From Lunularia cruciata (Eukaryota > Streptophyta > Marchantiopsida > Lunulariales > Lunulariaceae), in the NCBI GenBank assembly GCA_948567375.1, contig OX419760.1, positions 16,492,001 through 16,556,000 on the forward strand: DNA of 64,000 nt. Reading direction: 5' to 3'. Below are positions 1 through 9,616 of this stretch, one piece after another. The notes beneath the pieces were generated by a model. The model was not told the DNA's origin. It saw nothing but the letters and a program-made list of their open reading frames with translations, and searched no databases. Each line of letters opens with the position of its first letter. Position 1 is the first letter of the stretch. The position numbers and the translations under genes are program-made.

Positions 1-938
1 ATGATAGTGGAAATTTTACTATGTCAAAGTGTGCTTTTTGGCAGAAGGAGGTTACCTTCTTGGGTCATAAGATCTCATCAGATGGATGGAAGAAGATGGA
101 AGAAGAGAAGATCAAGGCCATTACTGATTGGCCTACCCCAAAGGATGCTATAGAAGTACAAGCATTCAATGGATTGGCCAGTTTTTGCCGATGGTTCATC
201 CACTATTATGCTCATGTGGTTGCACCATTGACTGACCTCTTGGGAAAGAACTTGAGCTTCCAGTGGACCACCAACCGTGAAGAAGCATTCTAGAAGTTAA
301 AGCATATGGTGTCTTCCAGACCCATTCTTCAACCATATGATCCTCAACTACCTTGTGTGGTTGATTTTGATGCTTCTAACTTTGCAATTGGAGCTGTGTT
401 GCAACAAGAATTTCCAGATGGACTACATCCTATTGCCTTTGTGTCTTGTTGACTAAATACAGCTGAAAGAAATTACTATGCTCAAGATCAGGAACAACTT
501 GTAATGGTATATGCCACCAAGGTATGGAGGCATTATCTCTTGGGGAAACAAGTGATCATGCAAACTGATCACAAGCCATTGTTGCAGACCTTACACTTGG
601 AGCACATGAAGAGTCAGCATCATTGATGGGAAGAGCAACTCTAATTGTTTGACATCAAACTTGAGTACAAACTAAGTTGGTTCCATGTCATCCTTGATGC
701 TCTATCACGACGACCTGATTTGAAGGCTCTTCCTCTCATCACGATGGCAATTACAACGGTGTCCATTGACCCTAAGGTCCATAATGAGTTTCAATCAACT
801 CTACAACAAGATCCCTTCTTCCAAATGGTACACGGTTGTCTGACAACATGTGACAAGGAGTACAACACCTTCTCCTTCAAGGAAGGCCTTTTATTCCATG
901 CAGACCAGATCTATGTTCTAGCCAAAGGTGATCTTTGA
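1..938 (+). pseudogene. Family 4 chromovirus pol: end of RT and RNase H (copy 4A)
   Basis: This is the end of a Ty3/Gypsy polyprotein that begins outside the window. The reading shows the RT thumb (motif LGHKISSDG), the RT/RNase H connection (FNGLASFCRWF) and an RNase H core with [16 protein letters not shown] and a TDHKPLL motif, then the tether before integrase. RNase H removes the RNA template during reverse transcription in the virus-like particle. The frame starting at 21 holds stops at 291 (TAG), 450 and 624 (TGA), 642 (TAA) and 936 (TGA), yet shows no frameshift. Every stop is one C-to-T change from CAG, CGA or CAA. The copy is dead by point mutation rather than by indels. It continues directly into integrase in the same frame. 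Confidence 0.9.
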
Positions 939-1919
939 CTTGTACGCCTTCAAGAAGCCCATGATTTACCAATAGCTGGTCACATGGGAGTAGATAAGAC
1001 CTTGGGCACCCTCCAACACCAATGGTGGTGGCCCAACATGACACTAGATGTTTGAGACTTTGTCCAATCATGTGAGAGTTACCAACGTAGCAAGGCCAGC
1101 AACTAGAAGCCAAGTGGACTCCTTCAACCACTCACCATTCCACCCACTCGTTGGGAGCATGTGAGCTTGGATCTCATTACATCCTTGCCAAATACAAAAC
1201 AGGGATACACCGCAATTGTGATGTTTTTGGATAAGCTTAGTAAGCAAATCCACTTGGCACCAACATGTGATACCGTGGATGCTCCAACCTTAGCACAAAT
1301 CTACTTTGACAATGTCTTCAAGCATCATGGGATGCCATGTGTACTCATCTCCGACCGTGATCCTTGATTTACCGAGAAGTTTTGGCAAGCACTCTTCCAA
1401 ATACTTGGCACCAAGCTTGCTTTATCCATGGCCTATCATCCTCAAACAAATGGACAAACCAAACGCGCAAATTGTACATTGGAGGATATGTTGCAAGCCT
1501 TTGTCAATGTCCATCATACCAACTGGGATGAATGTCTTGCAACTACAAAATTTGCCTACAACAATTCCAAATAGGCAAGCATCGGATTTTCTCCCTTCTT
1601 TCTCAATTTTGGCCAAGATCTGCTTGTTCTAGATTCTCTTCTTGCTCCTCTTCCCTCTCAAGTTCCTCATACTTCCACATTCTTGACCACTATATCCCAA
1701 TCTCTCCAACAAGCCAAGTCTCACCTCCTTGTTGCTTTGAATCGCCAAAAACAATATGCGGGCCACCATCATTGTGATCTCACCTTTGAAGTTGGTGATA
1801 AAGTCATGCTATCCTCTAGTAACCTCCCTCTCCCACTTGATACTCAAGTTTGTAAACTTGCCCCTAATTGGATAGGACCCTTTGATGTCACCCACATTGT
1901 CTCTCCTGTTGCTTATTGA
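939..1919 (+). pseudogene. Family 4 chromovirus integrase (copy 4A)
   Basis: Integrase inserts the cDNA into the host chromosome. The N-terminal HHCC zinc-binding part is visible (GHMGVDKTL ... SCESYQ), but the last Cys of the CX2C pair has become Tyr. The catalytic core follows with the first Asp in SLDLITSLP, the second in LISDRDP, and AYHPQTNGQTKRAN, where the residue expected to be Glu just after QT is Lys. A GPF-type region (NWIGPFDVTHI) follows. Stops lie at 1053 TGA, 1104 TAG, 1365 TGA, 1572 TAG and 1917 TGA, all in the frame used upstream. A frameshift separates this part from the chromodomain. Confidence 0.9.
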
Positions 1920-2008
1920 CTTGCCTTGCCTTGTCACATGCGTATCCATCCTGTCTTTCATGTTTCCAAGTTGAAACCCTTTGTTCCTAACCCCTCTTCC
2001 TTTTCCTC

Positions 2009-2247
2009 TTGAGTACAACCTCCTCTCTTCCTGTCCCTATCAATGATATTGAGGAGTACAAAGTTGATTGTATCCTTGCGCATTGCCATATTCAACAAGG
2101 CCATCACCAACATACGGAGTACAAGGTCCTTTGGAAAGGGTATCCCCTTCATGATGCCACATGGGAACCTCTTTCCCACCTCCAAGATGCACAAACGGCC
2201 ATCAAGGAATTTGAAGCTTCACTGGTGATGAGGACGTCACCAACTAG
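2009..2247 (+). pseudogene. Chromodomain at the C-terminus of the family 4 polyprotein
   Basis: The segment at about 2052-2222 reads EEYKVDCIL, then EYKVLWKGYPLHDATWEP, then a helix, which is the chromodomain fold (aromatic residues Y, W and W retained). In chromoviruses this domain follows integrase and directs insertion toward marked chromatin. The likely ancestral ending (DEDVTN then TAG) is readable in the next frame at about 2226-2246, so a small indel near 2220 lets the present frame run on into the LTR. A frameshift also separates it from integrase at about 1920-2009. Confidence 0.88.
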
Positions 2248-2260
2248 CGGTGGAGGAATA
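2248..2260 (+). promoter_or_regulatory. Polypurine tract of family 4 copy 4A
   Basis: The purine-rich stretch CGGTGGAGGAATA touches the TGTAAC start of the 3' LTR. It fits the position of the plus-strand primer in LTR retrotransposons. Confidence 0.6.
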
Positions 2261-2709
2261 TGTAACAATATGGAGTTTAGCGACAAAGTTAGTCAGGCTT
2301 ATGAAGTTGAGAATAAGACAAAATAGCATAGAATATTCTAGAAGCATCTAAGAAGCTTCTTGGGAAGCTTCCCAACTAGTTAACTTGCGCCCTAAGCAGG
2401 TAGCTTCTAGAAGCTTCTTACTAGCTTAGCTTGCATGCCAAGTAGGTGGCTTCTAGAAGGAAGCTTCTTGAGAAGCTTCTTGGTTAACTTGGCTTGCACT
2501 CCAAGAAAGCGGCTCAAGGAAGCATCTTGAGAAGCTTCAAGGGTCTTGTATGCTACCTATAAATACCAAAGCCAAAGCTCATGTTAGGCATTCGGAGTTT
2601 TCCCTCATTCAAGTGTCCCAATGTGAGTTTCCATTTTCCTATTTCTCTCTTTGGTCTCGGTCTTTTACACCTTCCTTCTAGATGTGGTATGTTTTCTCCT
2701 TGGTAATGT
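2261..2709 (+). mobile_element. 3' LTR of family 4 copy 4A
   Basis: It starts TGTAACAATATGG right after the polypurine tract and is about 449 bp long, matching the 448-bp LTR on the minus strand at 22721-23168. U3 is packed with AGAAGCTTCT-type palindromes at 2340-2545. A TATA box lies at 2558-2565. The 3' terminus is degraded (expected ...CA, seen AATGT), so the end is placed by alignment to the second copy. The 5' LTR lies outside the window. Confidence 0.75.
2558..2565 (+). promoter_or_regulatory. TATA box of the family 4 LTR
   Basis: TATAAATA occurs about 300 bp into the LTR. The same box appears at the matching place of the minus-strand copy near 22830. It would direct transcription from the LTR. 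Confidence 0.6.
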
Positions 2710-2959
2710 TGGGAGTGATGACCAATAGATCAAGAGTGTGTGTTATGATGACAAGTTAGGTTGCCTGCTACTTCCTTACCCGGTAGAAGGAATCTTAGAA
2801 ACAAGAGTGGAAGGTTTTACTAGTTGGGTACCATGTGCGCCTAGATTAGTAGAGACAAGTCTACGCATGAACTCTAACCCATAAGATCCATAGCTAGACA
2901 CCCAATGTGTTCCCAAAGAGAGGAAGGCAAAGTATGAGAATGCGATTTGGAGATTCATA

Positions 2960-3335
2960 CAATAAGATTCCCTAAAGATTCCCTCTGGTCAAAGATGGTT
3001 TGACCAACCAGATAGGATCAGAACCGACATGTCACCCATGCATACAACCAATATAAGGACATCACCAACAGCCATGCACCACCTGTGTCCGCGTTCCCGA
3101 AGGCACTCTTTTCTTTCAAAAAGATTCACGGCATGTCAAGCCCTGGTAAGGTTCTTCGCGTTGCATCGATCTATGTTTTTGATGAAAAGGTGCAGCTTCC
3201 TTTGGAGAAGTCCCCTCTTCATATAGTACAATCAAGGTGCTCCTTTAAGACATTGGAGGTTGAGTGTGAAATTGTGTGTTTCTTCTTTTGCATTTTTCTT
3301 CAAGTCTCCTATCCTTGGAAGATTAAAGTATCTTT
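2960..3335 (+). mobile_element. Diverged fragment of a family 2 LTR
   Basis: The words GATTCCCT...GGTCAAAG, TTTGACCAACCAGATAGGA and the terminal block near 3230-3320 (GGTGCTCCTTTAAGACATTGG ... TGAGTGTGAAAT) match the second half of the family 2 LTR at 58476-59219 read on its own strand. The first half is missing and the end is eroded (CCTTGGAAGATTAAAG instead of CTCGGAGTATTACA). The stretch 2710-2959 before it shows no feature I can name. Confidence 0.6.
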
Positions 3336-3790
3336 CACACTAAAAAACCATGGTCATCCTCCTCTATGTAGTACTCCTACAATTCCAATGTAGGAGCTTA
3401 TTACACTTTATTCATTGAGAAAGAGGGATGAATAGTCATGCATTCAATATTAACATGTCTTTGACTTACCATAAGTCATGCATGAGACATTTTGGTAGGT
3501 ATAAAAAGGAGGTTTATGCCTTTCCTTTGATCCAACCAACTATACCTTGAAGTTAGTGAACTCCTTGATGAGTTCTTCCAACTTTGTCCCTAGCTACACA
3601 GAGGTTGTTGGAGGACAACTGCTCTATGTCTGTGGGTACCCCTTCTTTCCTTCCATTTCTCTTTCTTGTCTTTGAATTACAATGATTCCAAAGAAGATGT
3701 TATATTGGACAACTTTAAAGATGAAAAAACTTACCTTTGGATTGATCTTTTCTTTGGCTTCTTTTTACTTTGGCCTTGCTTCTATCATGG
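3336..3790. other. No gene recognised; one TATA-like site
   Basis: There is no open frame of note. TATAAAAAG at 3500-3508, followed by pyrimidine-rich sequence and GTTGTTGGAGGACAACTGC, resembles the promoter part of an unrelated, eroded LTR, but I cannot define its borders. Confidence 0.3.
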
Positions 3791-3795
3791 GGTGA

Positions 3796-4413
3796 TGTAA
3801 GACCAAGAGCTAGCCATATGATCTAGATGTGAAATTTGGTTTAGTAACATCTGGAATGATGTTATATATGATGGTCAAAATAGATCAGATACAAGTATCA
3901 CCAGAAGGGTACTTATACTAATAGGGTAGAAACCAAAATAGACTTGAAAACCTTAGAACCAATAGCTAGACATATGATTTAAAGGTGAGAATCGGTTTGG
4001 TAACATCTGGAAGGATGTTACATATGATGGAGTGAATAGATAAGAAAGAGGTATCACCAAAAGGGGACTTCTACTAATAGAGTAGGAACCAAAATATGCT
4101 TGAAATCTTTGAAGGTAATCTCGGAGGCCAAAACGGATGAATTAGGCCTAAAAATGTACAGATCCCCCCCATTGGAAGAAAGGTTGGCGTTCACTCTCCC
4201 TACTTTGTCTTGTCAAGAGCTTTCCAACGATACCTTACCCACGTGATTCTGAAATTCTTACAAGCAGATTCTCTAAAAGATTCTTGGAGGAGATCCTCTT
4301 TGTCTATATAATAAAGAGAAGATGCTCCTTTGGGGCATTGGACGTTTGAGTGTGAAAATGTGTGTTTATTATGGTGTGTTTCTTCTCAGGTCTCATATCC
4401 TTGGAGTATTATA
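3796..4413 (+). mobile_element. Solo LTR of family 2 with perfect TSD GGTGA
   Basis: The 618-bp LTR begins TGTAAGACC and ends GGAGTATTATA. It is flanked by GGTGA at 3791-3795 and again at 4414-4418. No PBS or internal region follows, so this is a solo LTR left by recombination between two LTRs. It contains a tandem duplication (3802-4112) and the block TCTATATAATAAAGAG near its end. The last base pairs carry CA-to-TA decay. Confidence 0.9.
3802..4112 (+). repeat. Tandem duplication of about 156 bp inside the LTR
   Basis: Unit 1 at 3802-3957 and unit 2 at 3958-4112 both read ACCAA(G/T)AGCTAG.CATATGAT ... AACATCTGGAA ... TATCACCA(G/A)AAGGG ... CTTGAAA. The same doubling is present in the family 2 LTR at 58476-59219, while the LTRs at 20460, 28715 and 34173 show one unit. 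Confidence 0.85.
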
Positions 4414-4418
4414 GGTGA

Positions 4419-5569
4419 AAAAGGTCTACTATAGGACTACAAGCTATGGGATAGTAAAAGATATAGGAATGAAATGTTGTAGGGGAAGAAGGTGTATGGG
4501 ACAAGAAGATCTAAAAATGTACACTAGTTAGAAGAAATTAATTAAGAGGTTAGTTGTGCACTAATAGATTAGGTGAAAGAACATCAAAGGGAAACATCTA
4601 AAAGGAAAGAGAGCAAATTGGTAATTATGGCAATGATTGCAAAGGAAGTGGTGACCACAATTAGTATAACATTTTAGGGTAGATAAAAAATTCTTGTTAG
4701 GGTTAGATCAAGATAAATAAGGGAGATGCCTCCCCTTAGGAGAGGTAATCTTGCCAATTGGAATAACAAAGAAGAGAAGGATTCCCAATGACAAGAAACC
4801 AAAAAATTGTGACTTGTAGTAACTAAGGGAGTGCCTAATGTTGTGGCTATGGATATTGGTCATTCTCCCTCTTTGTAAGATTTCAGATCTTATTTGATGT
4901 CTTATCGTTGGTGCAACCAAGAATATATATATGGTTACCAAGTCCTAACCTAGCTATTTACATGGTGATAACTATCCTTTGTTTTTCCTTTGAGTATGTT
5001 TTTTGCCTTATGAATTGGTACTCTTTGCCTTCTTGTTGCACTATTGGGCCAATAGGTGGAGCTAAGAACCTTCATCTACAGACAATGATCAAACACTTGG
5101 TGACATACCACGGAAGCCAAAGGCTTGTTGGTGACAAGCATTCTTATGATCTGCTGGTCATCACTTCCAACCTCATCATAAGAGAAATGCACAACATGCC
5201 TAAGGAAAGGAAGACTAGGGAAACGAAACCTAAATGCTTCAGCAATGGCCAACAAAGCAATGACCAACAAAGCATACATACATCCAGCAAATGTGGAGAG
5301 GCTCCAAACACAAGCACTCTAAGCAAAACCCTCCACACTTGTCATCTATAAAATCTATTTGCCATTTGCACAGTCCAATGGTCTAATCTAGTTTGTCAAA
5401 GAATCTACCAAATTATTGAATAGTGTCCTTAAACTAGTAACATCCTTAGAGTCTTCCAAGCTAATATCATCAACCAACTTTGATTTCCAAGTCCAACTTC
5501 AAAGCTCCAACATGATTTACTCACTAGATCTTTTAACGCTATGACACAAAGCAATATGTAGCCTTATGA
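4419..5569. other. Unassigned stretch without a recognisable gene
   Basis: A 147-codon open stretch occurs on the plus strand (4908-5351), but it shows no domain, start context or relative elsewhere in the window. I see no terminal repeats. This may be old unrelated transposon DNA. Confidence 0.3.
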
Positions 5570-6758
5570 CAATGTGGTACACACATTTTTCAATTTGGAG
5601 AAGTTTTGAAGAAGAAGAAGTGCCTTGTTGAAACCAAATTGAAACCAAATGGAAAAGAAATGAGTGGAAACTTGTGTTTTGATCAAGCCTGAGAGAGTCG
5701 ACTTTGTGTTGGAGGAAGAAGGACTTGGATTGGATCAAACCCAAAGAAGCTTACTTTGTAGCAAAGGAGGAAAAACTCGGATCAGACGCCAAAGGAGGGC
5801 AGACCCGAAAGAGGAATAGAAACTATAGGTCAGGATTCTTGCGGTGGCTATATCTCAATGAAAAAAGGTCCAAATCATGCGTGCTTTATCTTTTTGGAAG
5901 CATCTCATTTAGAGCTTTCCATTGCCACCAAAATCACAAAGTTTGGAGGTTTGTAGAAGAAGTTACAAGTATTAGAAGTTTTTGGAGTAGATGTACAAAG
6001 TAGTTGAAGGACTTCAGGTTGAGGTTCTTTGGGTTGGTGTCTTTGGGTCTTTGGACTTTGGACTTCGGACTTCAGATTTTGGACTTTGGGTTTACATGAA
6101 TTTGGGTTTAAAGACTTCACCTCAAGACAAATATGATTCAACCCGAGGTAGTTGGACCTCGGAGTGCAGTGAAGGTGACTTTGGTAATCTTGCCAAAGGC
6201 ATTAGAGAGAGTTTAGATAGAGAAAGAATAGATAGTTAGGATACCCATGACTTCAATTTCAATTTTGATTGAAGATGAAACATAAATTAAAGGAGAAGTA
6301 GCAATAGTGAATAAACCCAAAGTGCAAGATCAGACAATAAGTGTCTTTGGGTCAATAACATGAGTGATTAGGGGAAAGTGGGTTACAAATTGAAGGTGTA
6401 GATAGTGTACTCATGCTTTCAATTACAATTCTTGATGAGGATACAATAGAATTAGCAAAGGAATTGATAGTCGTTAAACCCGATGTTGCAAAAGTAGGAA
6501 TTCAGGTGTCTTTGGACTTGTTATTTGCAAATTAAAGAAGAGTGGGTCAAGAGATAGAGGTTTAGAAGGATTACCCACTAGTGGAATCGTAGATCAGGAA
6601 AGAGAAATGTTAGAATTAGTAGAAGATTAAGGAGTTGTGAAACCCAATGACAAAGTAGTAGTGGGTGAAGTTACTTTGGGATTGAAAGCCGAGGAAGATG
6701 TAGACATCAGATTGGAGTAGTAAGAGATTTGAGATTTGAAGAAGCAGATATGAAGAGG
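5570..6758 (+). pseudogene. Internal remnant of family 3 copy 3A (leader plus end of ORF2)
   Basis: Positions 5570-6080 match 26480-27060 on the minus strand (the block GACTTTGTGTTGGAGGAAGAAG and the block around GCTTTCCATTGCCACCAAA). Positions 6480-6720 translate, with many stops, to the tail of ORF2 seen intact in 3D: VGIQVS, EEWVKR, KAEED and an ending close to DIRSE. The gag-like ORF1 and most of ORF2 are missing, so this is a deleted derivative that keeps leader, tail and LTR. No pol motif is present. Confidence 0.65.
6019..6110 (+). repeat. Array of CTTTGGG/CTTCGGG-type words
   Basis: CTTTGG, ACTTTGGG and CTTCGG recur about every 8-15 bases. The same words (ACCCGAAG on the other strand) recur in the leader of 3D at 36190-36310 and in 26480-26700. 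CTTCGGG would decay to CTTTGGG by CpG deamination, so the former is probably ancestral. Confidence 0.55.
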
Positions 6759-7514
6759 TGCATTGTCATTTCAGATCTGCAAGTTAGAAAAGTTGTTGTA
6801 GAATAGTATAGTTGTTAGAACTGTTGTTTACTTCACTATTTAAGAGTGACATTTGCAGTCTTATGTTGTTTAGTGCTCATAATTTCTGAGAATAGATAAA
6901 GCAAAGTGTTGTGAAGTAGTGCTTGTGGCTTGAGCTTGATTCTGAGTATCAACTTTGTGATTGTGATTGTGAGTGTTGGGAGAAATTCAAAGTGCAAGTC
7001 AGTGTGTTTGTTGGATGTTGGATTCCGCAGCCTTGATCTTCATTTTGTGTGTTTGATCCTGAGTGAAGTGTAATTGGAGCAATGCTTTGATGGATCTGAG
7101 AGGAATTGTAGTGTTGGTAGTATTCTACATTTGTGAGTGCAGCACAAAGTTGATGTGAAGCAATTTTGATCGAGGAAGTTGTGCCTTCATTGGAGGGGTG
7201 GAACACAATTCTAAGGCAAAGTCATTTTGCAGTGAAGTGCCATTTTAGGAGAGCCTGAATCATCATAATCAAGATTGTTTGGAAAGATTTGATGGAGTTG
7301 TGATTAAGAAATGTTAATTTGTGATGAGACTTTGAGTCAATGCTTGTTACTCTCTTCTGGGTGTGGTTTCTACATGAGAGATTAGAGATGCAACCAAGAA
7401 GAACTACCTTGTTATTGTTTGCTTTGTATTTGGAAATTTCTGACTTGTATCTCTACGGGAACAAACTTTACTTACTTTGATTACCACAAAAGTGATATTT
7501 GCCGGGTTGTCACA
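6759..7514 (+). mobile_element. 3' LTR of family 3 copy 3A
   Basis: The LTR is about 756 bp, starts TGCATTGTCATT after the purine-rich GATATGAAGAGG, and ends GCCGGGTTGTCACA. It carries a TATTTAAG box near 6838 and the family's conserved end block (TATCTCTACGGGAACAAACT). It aligns along its length with 25351-26104, 8818-9577 and 39109-39817. Confidence 0.8.
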
Positions 7515-8817
7515 GACAAGCAACTTACATTCAACATATCACCCTGAACTTGAATAATGTGAACTAAACAAGCTTCATCCTAATCCTATCACAATAATCC
7601 TAAAAGGTTTGACCAAGAAATCTTGAGCAGAACTTCACCAACTAACCAAACTTCAAGTGTGTCAATGTTAGCACATTAAAAAAAAACCATAACATGGAAC
7701 TTAAATTTTATCAGCCATAGCATCACCATTATTGCATAGATTTGAGGAATTCTTGAGTCCAAATTATAGCACATCACATGAGCTTCATCATCATAGTTCC
7801 TTCATATTTGCCACTAGGTAGATGAAGAGCCATATCACACAATCCATAAATTATTTGAAGATAGTAGACCTCCAAATTTTGGGTAGGCAAAATCTCCTCC
7901 ACCAGAGCATCAAAATTGACATAAAGTGGCAGTTTGGTAATTTACCAATCATCTTTGGACCTATTCTCTCCTGAAAAATCCATTCCCTTCTGCACCATTC
8001 AAACTTCAAATCCCTTTATCCACACACACTCCCCTCACTCACACATTAGCTAAATCCCATCTCCTCTTGACAATCTAAAAAGATAATCTAATGCACCGGT
8101 CATGCAGAAAAGAAAACACCACTTCAACTTCTTGTCTTTGTTCTCCTCACCTCTCTTAGTCTCCTCTTTGGCTTTGTGGTGTCCTTTGGCTTCAAGTGTT
8201 GGACTCTTGGATTTGCCTATTCCTTCTTCGTCATCACTCATACCCAAAGGTCCTACTTCTTGGCCATGCATACTTTAGATGTGAACTTCTTCTTCAAGGT
8301 TGGGATCTTCTTGATCCTCCTCTTCTTTGACCAACTTCTCTTTATCTGCCATCTACACTTCATTTAGTGGGGCATATTAGGCATCTTCATATTGTTCATC
8401 ATCATCCTTCTCTTCTAAAGACAATCTTATGAGTGTGAGAAGTTGTCCTTTTCTTGTTCTCCTTCTTTTGTAGTGTCTTTGGCTTCATATTTTGAAGATT
8501 CCTTGACCACCTATGCACATTCAAAGTTATGCCTTCATGGAAGGGTAATATACATCTTCAAAGTCAGAGTCTTTGGAGTGAAAGAACCTTTAGAGTGAAC
8601 TGAGCTATTACCTTTAAGAGTAAAATAGAACCTACTTCTAGTGAATGTGATATTTAGTTTCCCTTTTCTATAGTGCACCATAAGGCCTTTTAGTCTTGCC
8701 TGAGAGTTAAATAAGAAATGATAAATGAATTGCAACTTATTGATATTTTCTTACACATCTAATCATTTTTGACATGTATCCTCAAGTGAAAAATCTATTC
8801 TTATAAGGTTAATAGCA
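7515..8817. other. Spacer between two opposed family 3 LTRs
   Basis: No element end is visible. On the minus strand 7780-7930 reads open for about 45 codons (ALVEEILPTQNLEVYYLQ, then YGLCDMALHLPSGKYEG) without any family I know. At 8050-8271 minus a Lys/Glu-rich open stretch (HKAKEETKRGEENKDKK) resembles the acidic/basic tail of the family 3 gag-like protein. Both could be decayed gag pieces. Confidence 0.35.
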
Positions 8818-9577
8818 TGTGACAACCCGGAAAATATCACTTTTACGGTAATCGGGTAAGTAAAGTTCGTTCTTGCAGAGATACTATGCAGAAATGTCCA
8901 AATACAAAGTCAAAAGTCACAATTGCAGTTCTTCTTGGTTTCTTCTTTAATCTCTCATGTAGACACTACACCCAAAAAAGAGTAACAAGCTCACAATCTT
9001 GACAACTTGTCACGAATACACACACATAATCACATCATAGCAAATTCTGTCCAAACAACTCTTGATTGTGATGATTCAGATTCTCCCGAAGACAGCACTT
9101 CATTGCAAAGAACGATTTTGCCTCAGAATTGTGTTCTACCCCTCCACTGAAGGTACAACTTCCTTGATCAAAATTGCTTCACATCAACTTTGTGCTGCAC
9201 TCACAAATGCATAATACTACCAACACTACAATTCCTCTCAGATCTGTCAAGGCATTGCTCCGATGCACTTCACTCAAGATCAAACACACAGAATGAAGAT
9301 CAAGGCTGCAGGTTCCAACATCCACAGACACATTGACTTGCTTTTTGGAATTCTCCACACACTCACAACTACAACCACAAAATTGACAATCAGAATTAAG
9401 CTTAAGCGACGAGCACTAAGAATATCACTTCTCTTTATCTATCTTCAGAAATATGAATACTGAATAACATTGTACTGTGAATGCTCCCCTTAAATACTAA
9501 AGCAAATGGTAGACTTGCCTACCTATGCACCGCTTCCTAACATCTCTTCCTACCTACAGATTCTAATTGACAATCTA
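8818..9577 (-). mobile_element. 3' LTR of family 3 copy 3B
   Basis: Read on the minus strand it begins TAGATTGTCAATTAG (TGCATTGTC in sister copies) and ends GTTGTCACA; the plus-strand start is TGTGACAACCCGG. Length is about 760 bp. A TATTTAAGG box lies near 9490. It follows the end of 3B ORF2 directly and faces the plus-strand LTR 6759-7514 tail to tail. Confidence 0.8.
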
Positions 9578-9616
9578 TCTTTTCATATCTACCCCTTCCT
9601 ATCTCAAAATTGACAC

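Noticed and set aside
1-2709. Endogenous pararetrovirus or caulimovirus origin of the chromodomain-bearing pol
   Set aside because: Integrase, chromodomain, polypurine tract and LTR are all present, which is Ty3/Gypsy chromovirus organisation; no movement-protein or coat motifs.
4908-5351. 147-codon plus-strand open frame
   Set aside because: No domain, biased composition like surrounding non-coding DNA, no relative in the window and no promoter; treated as chance.
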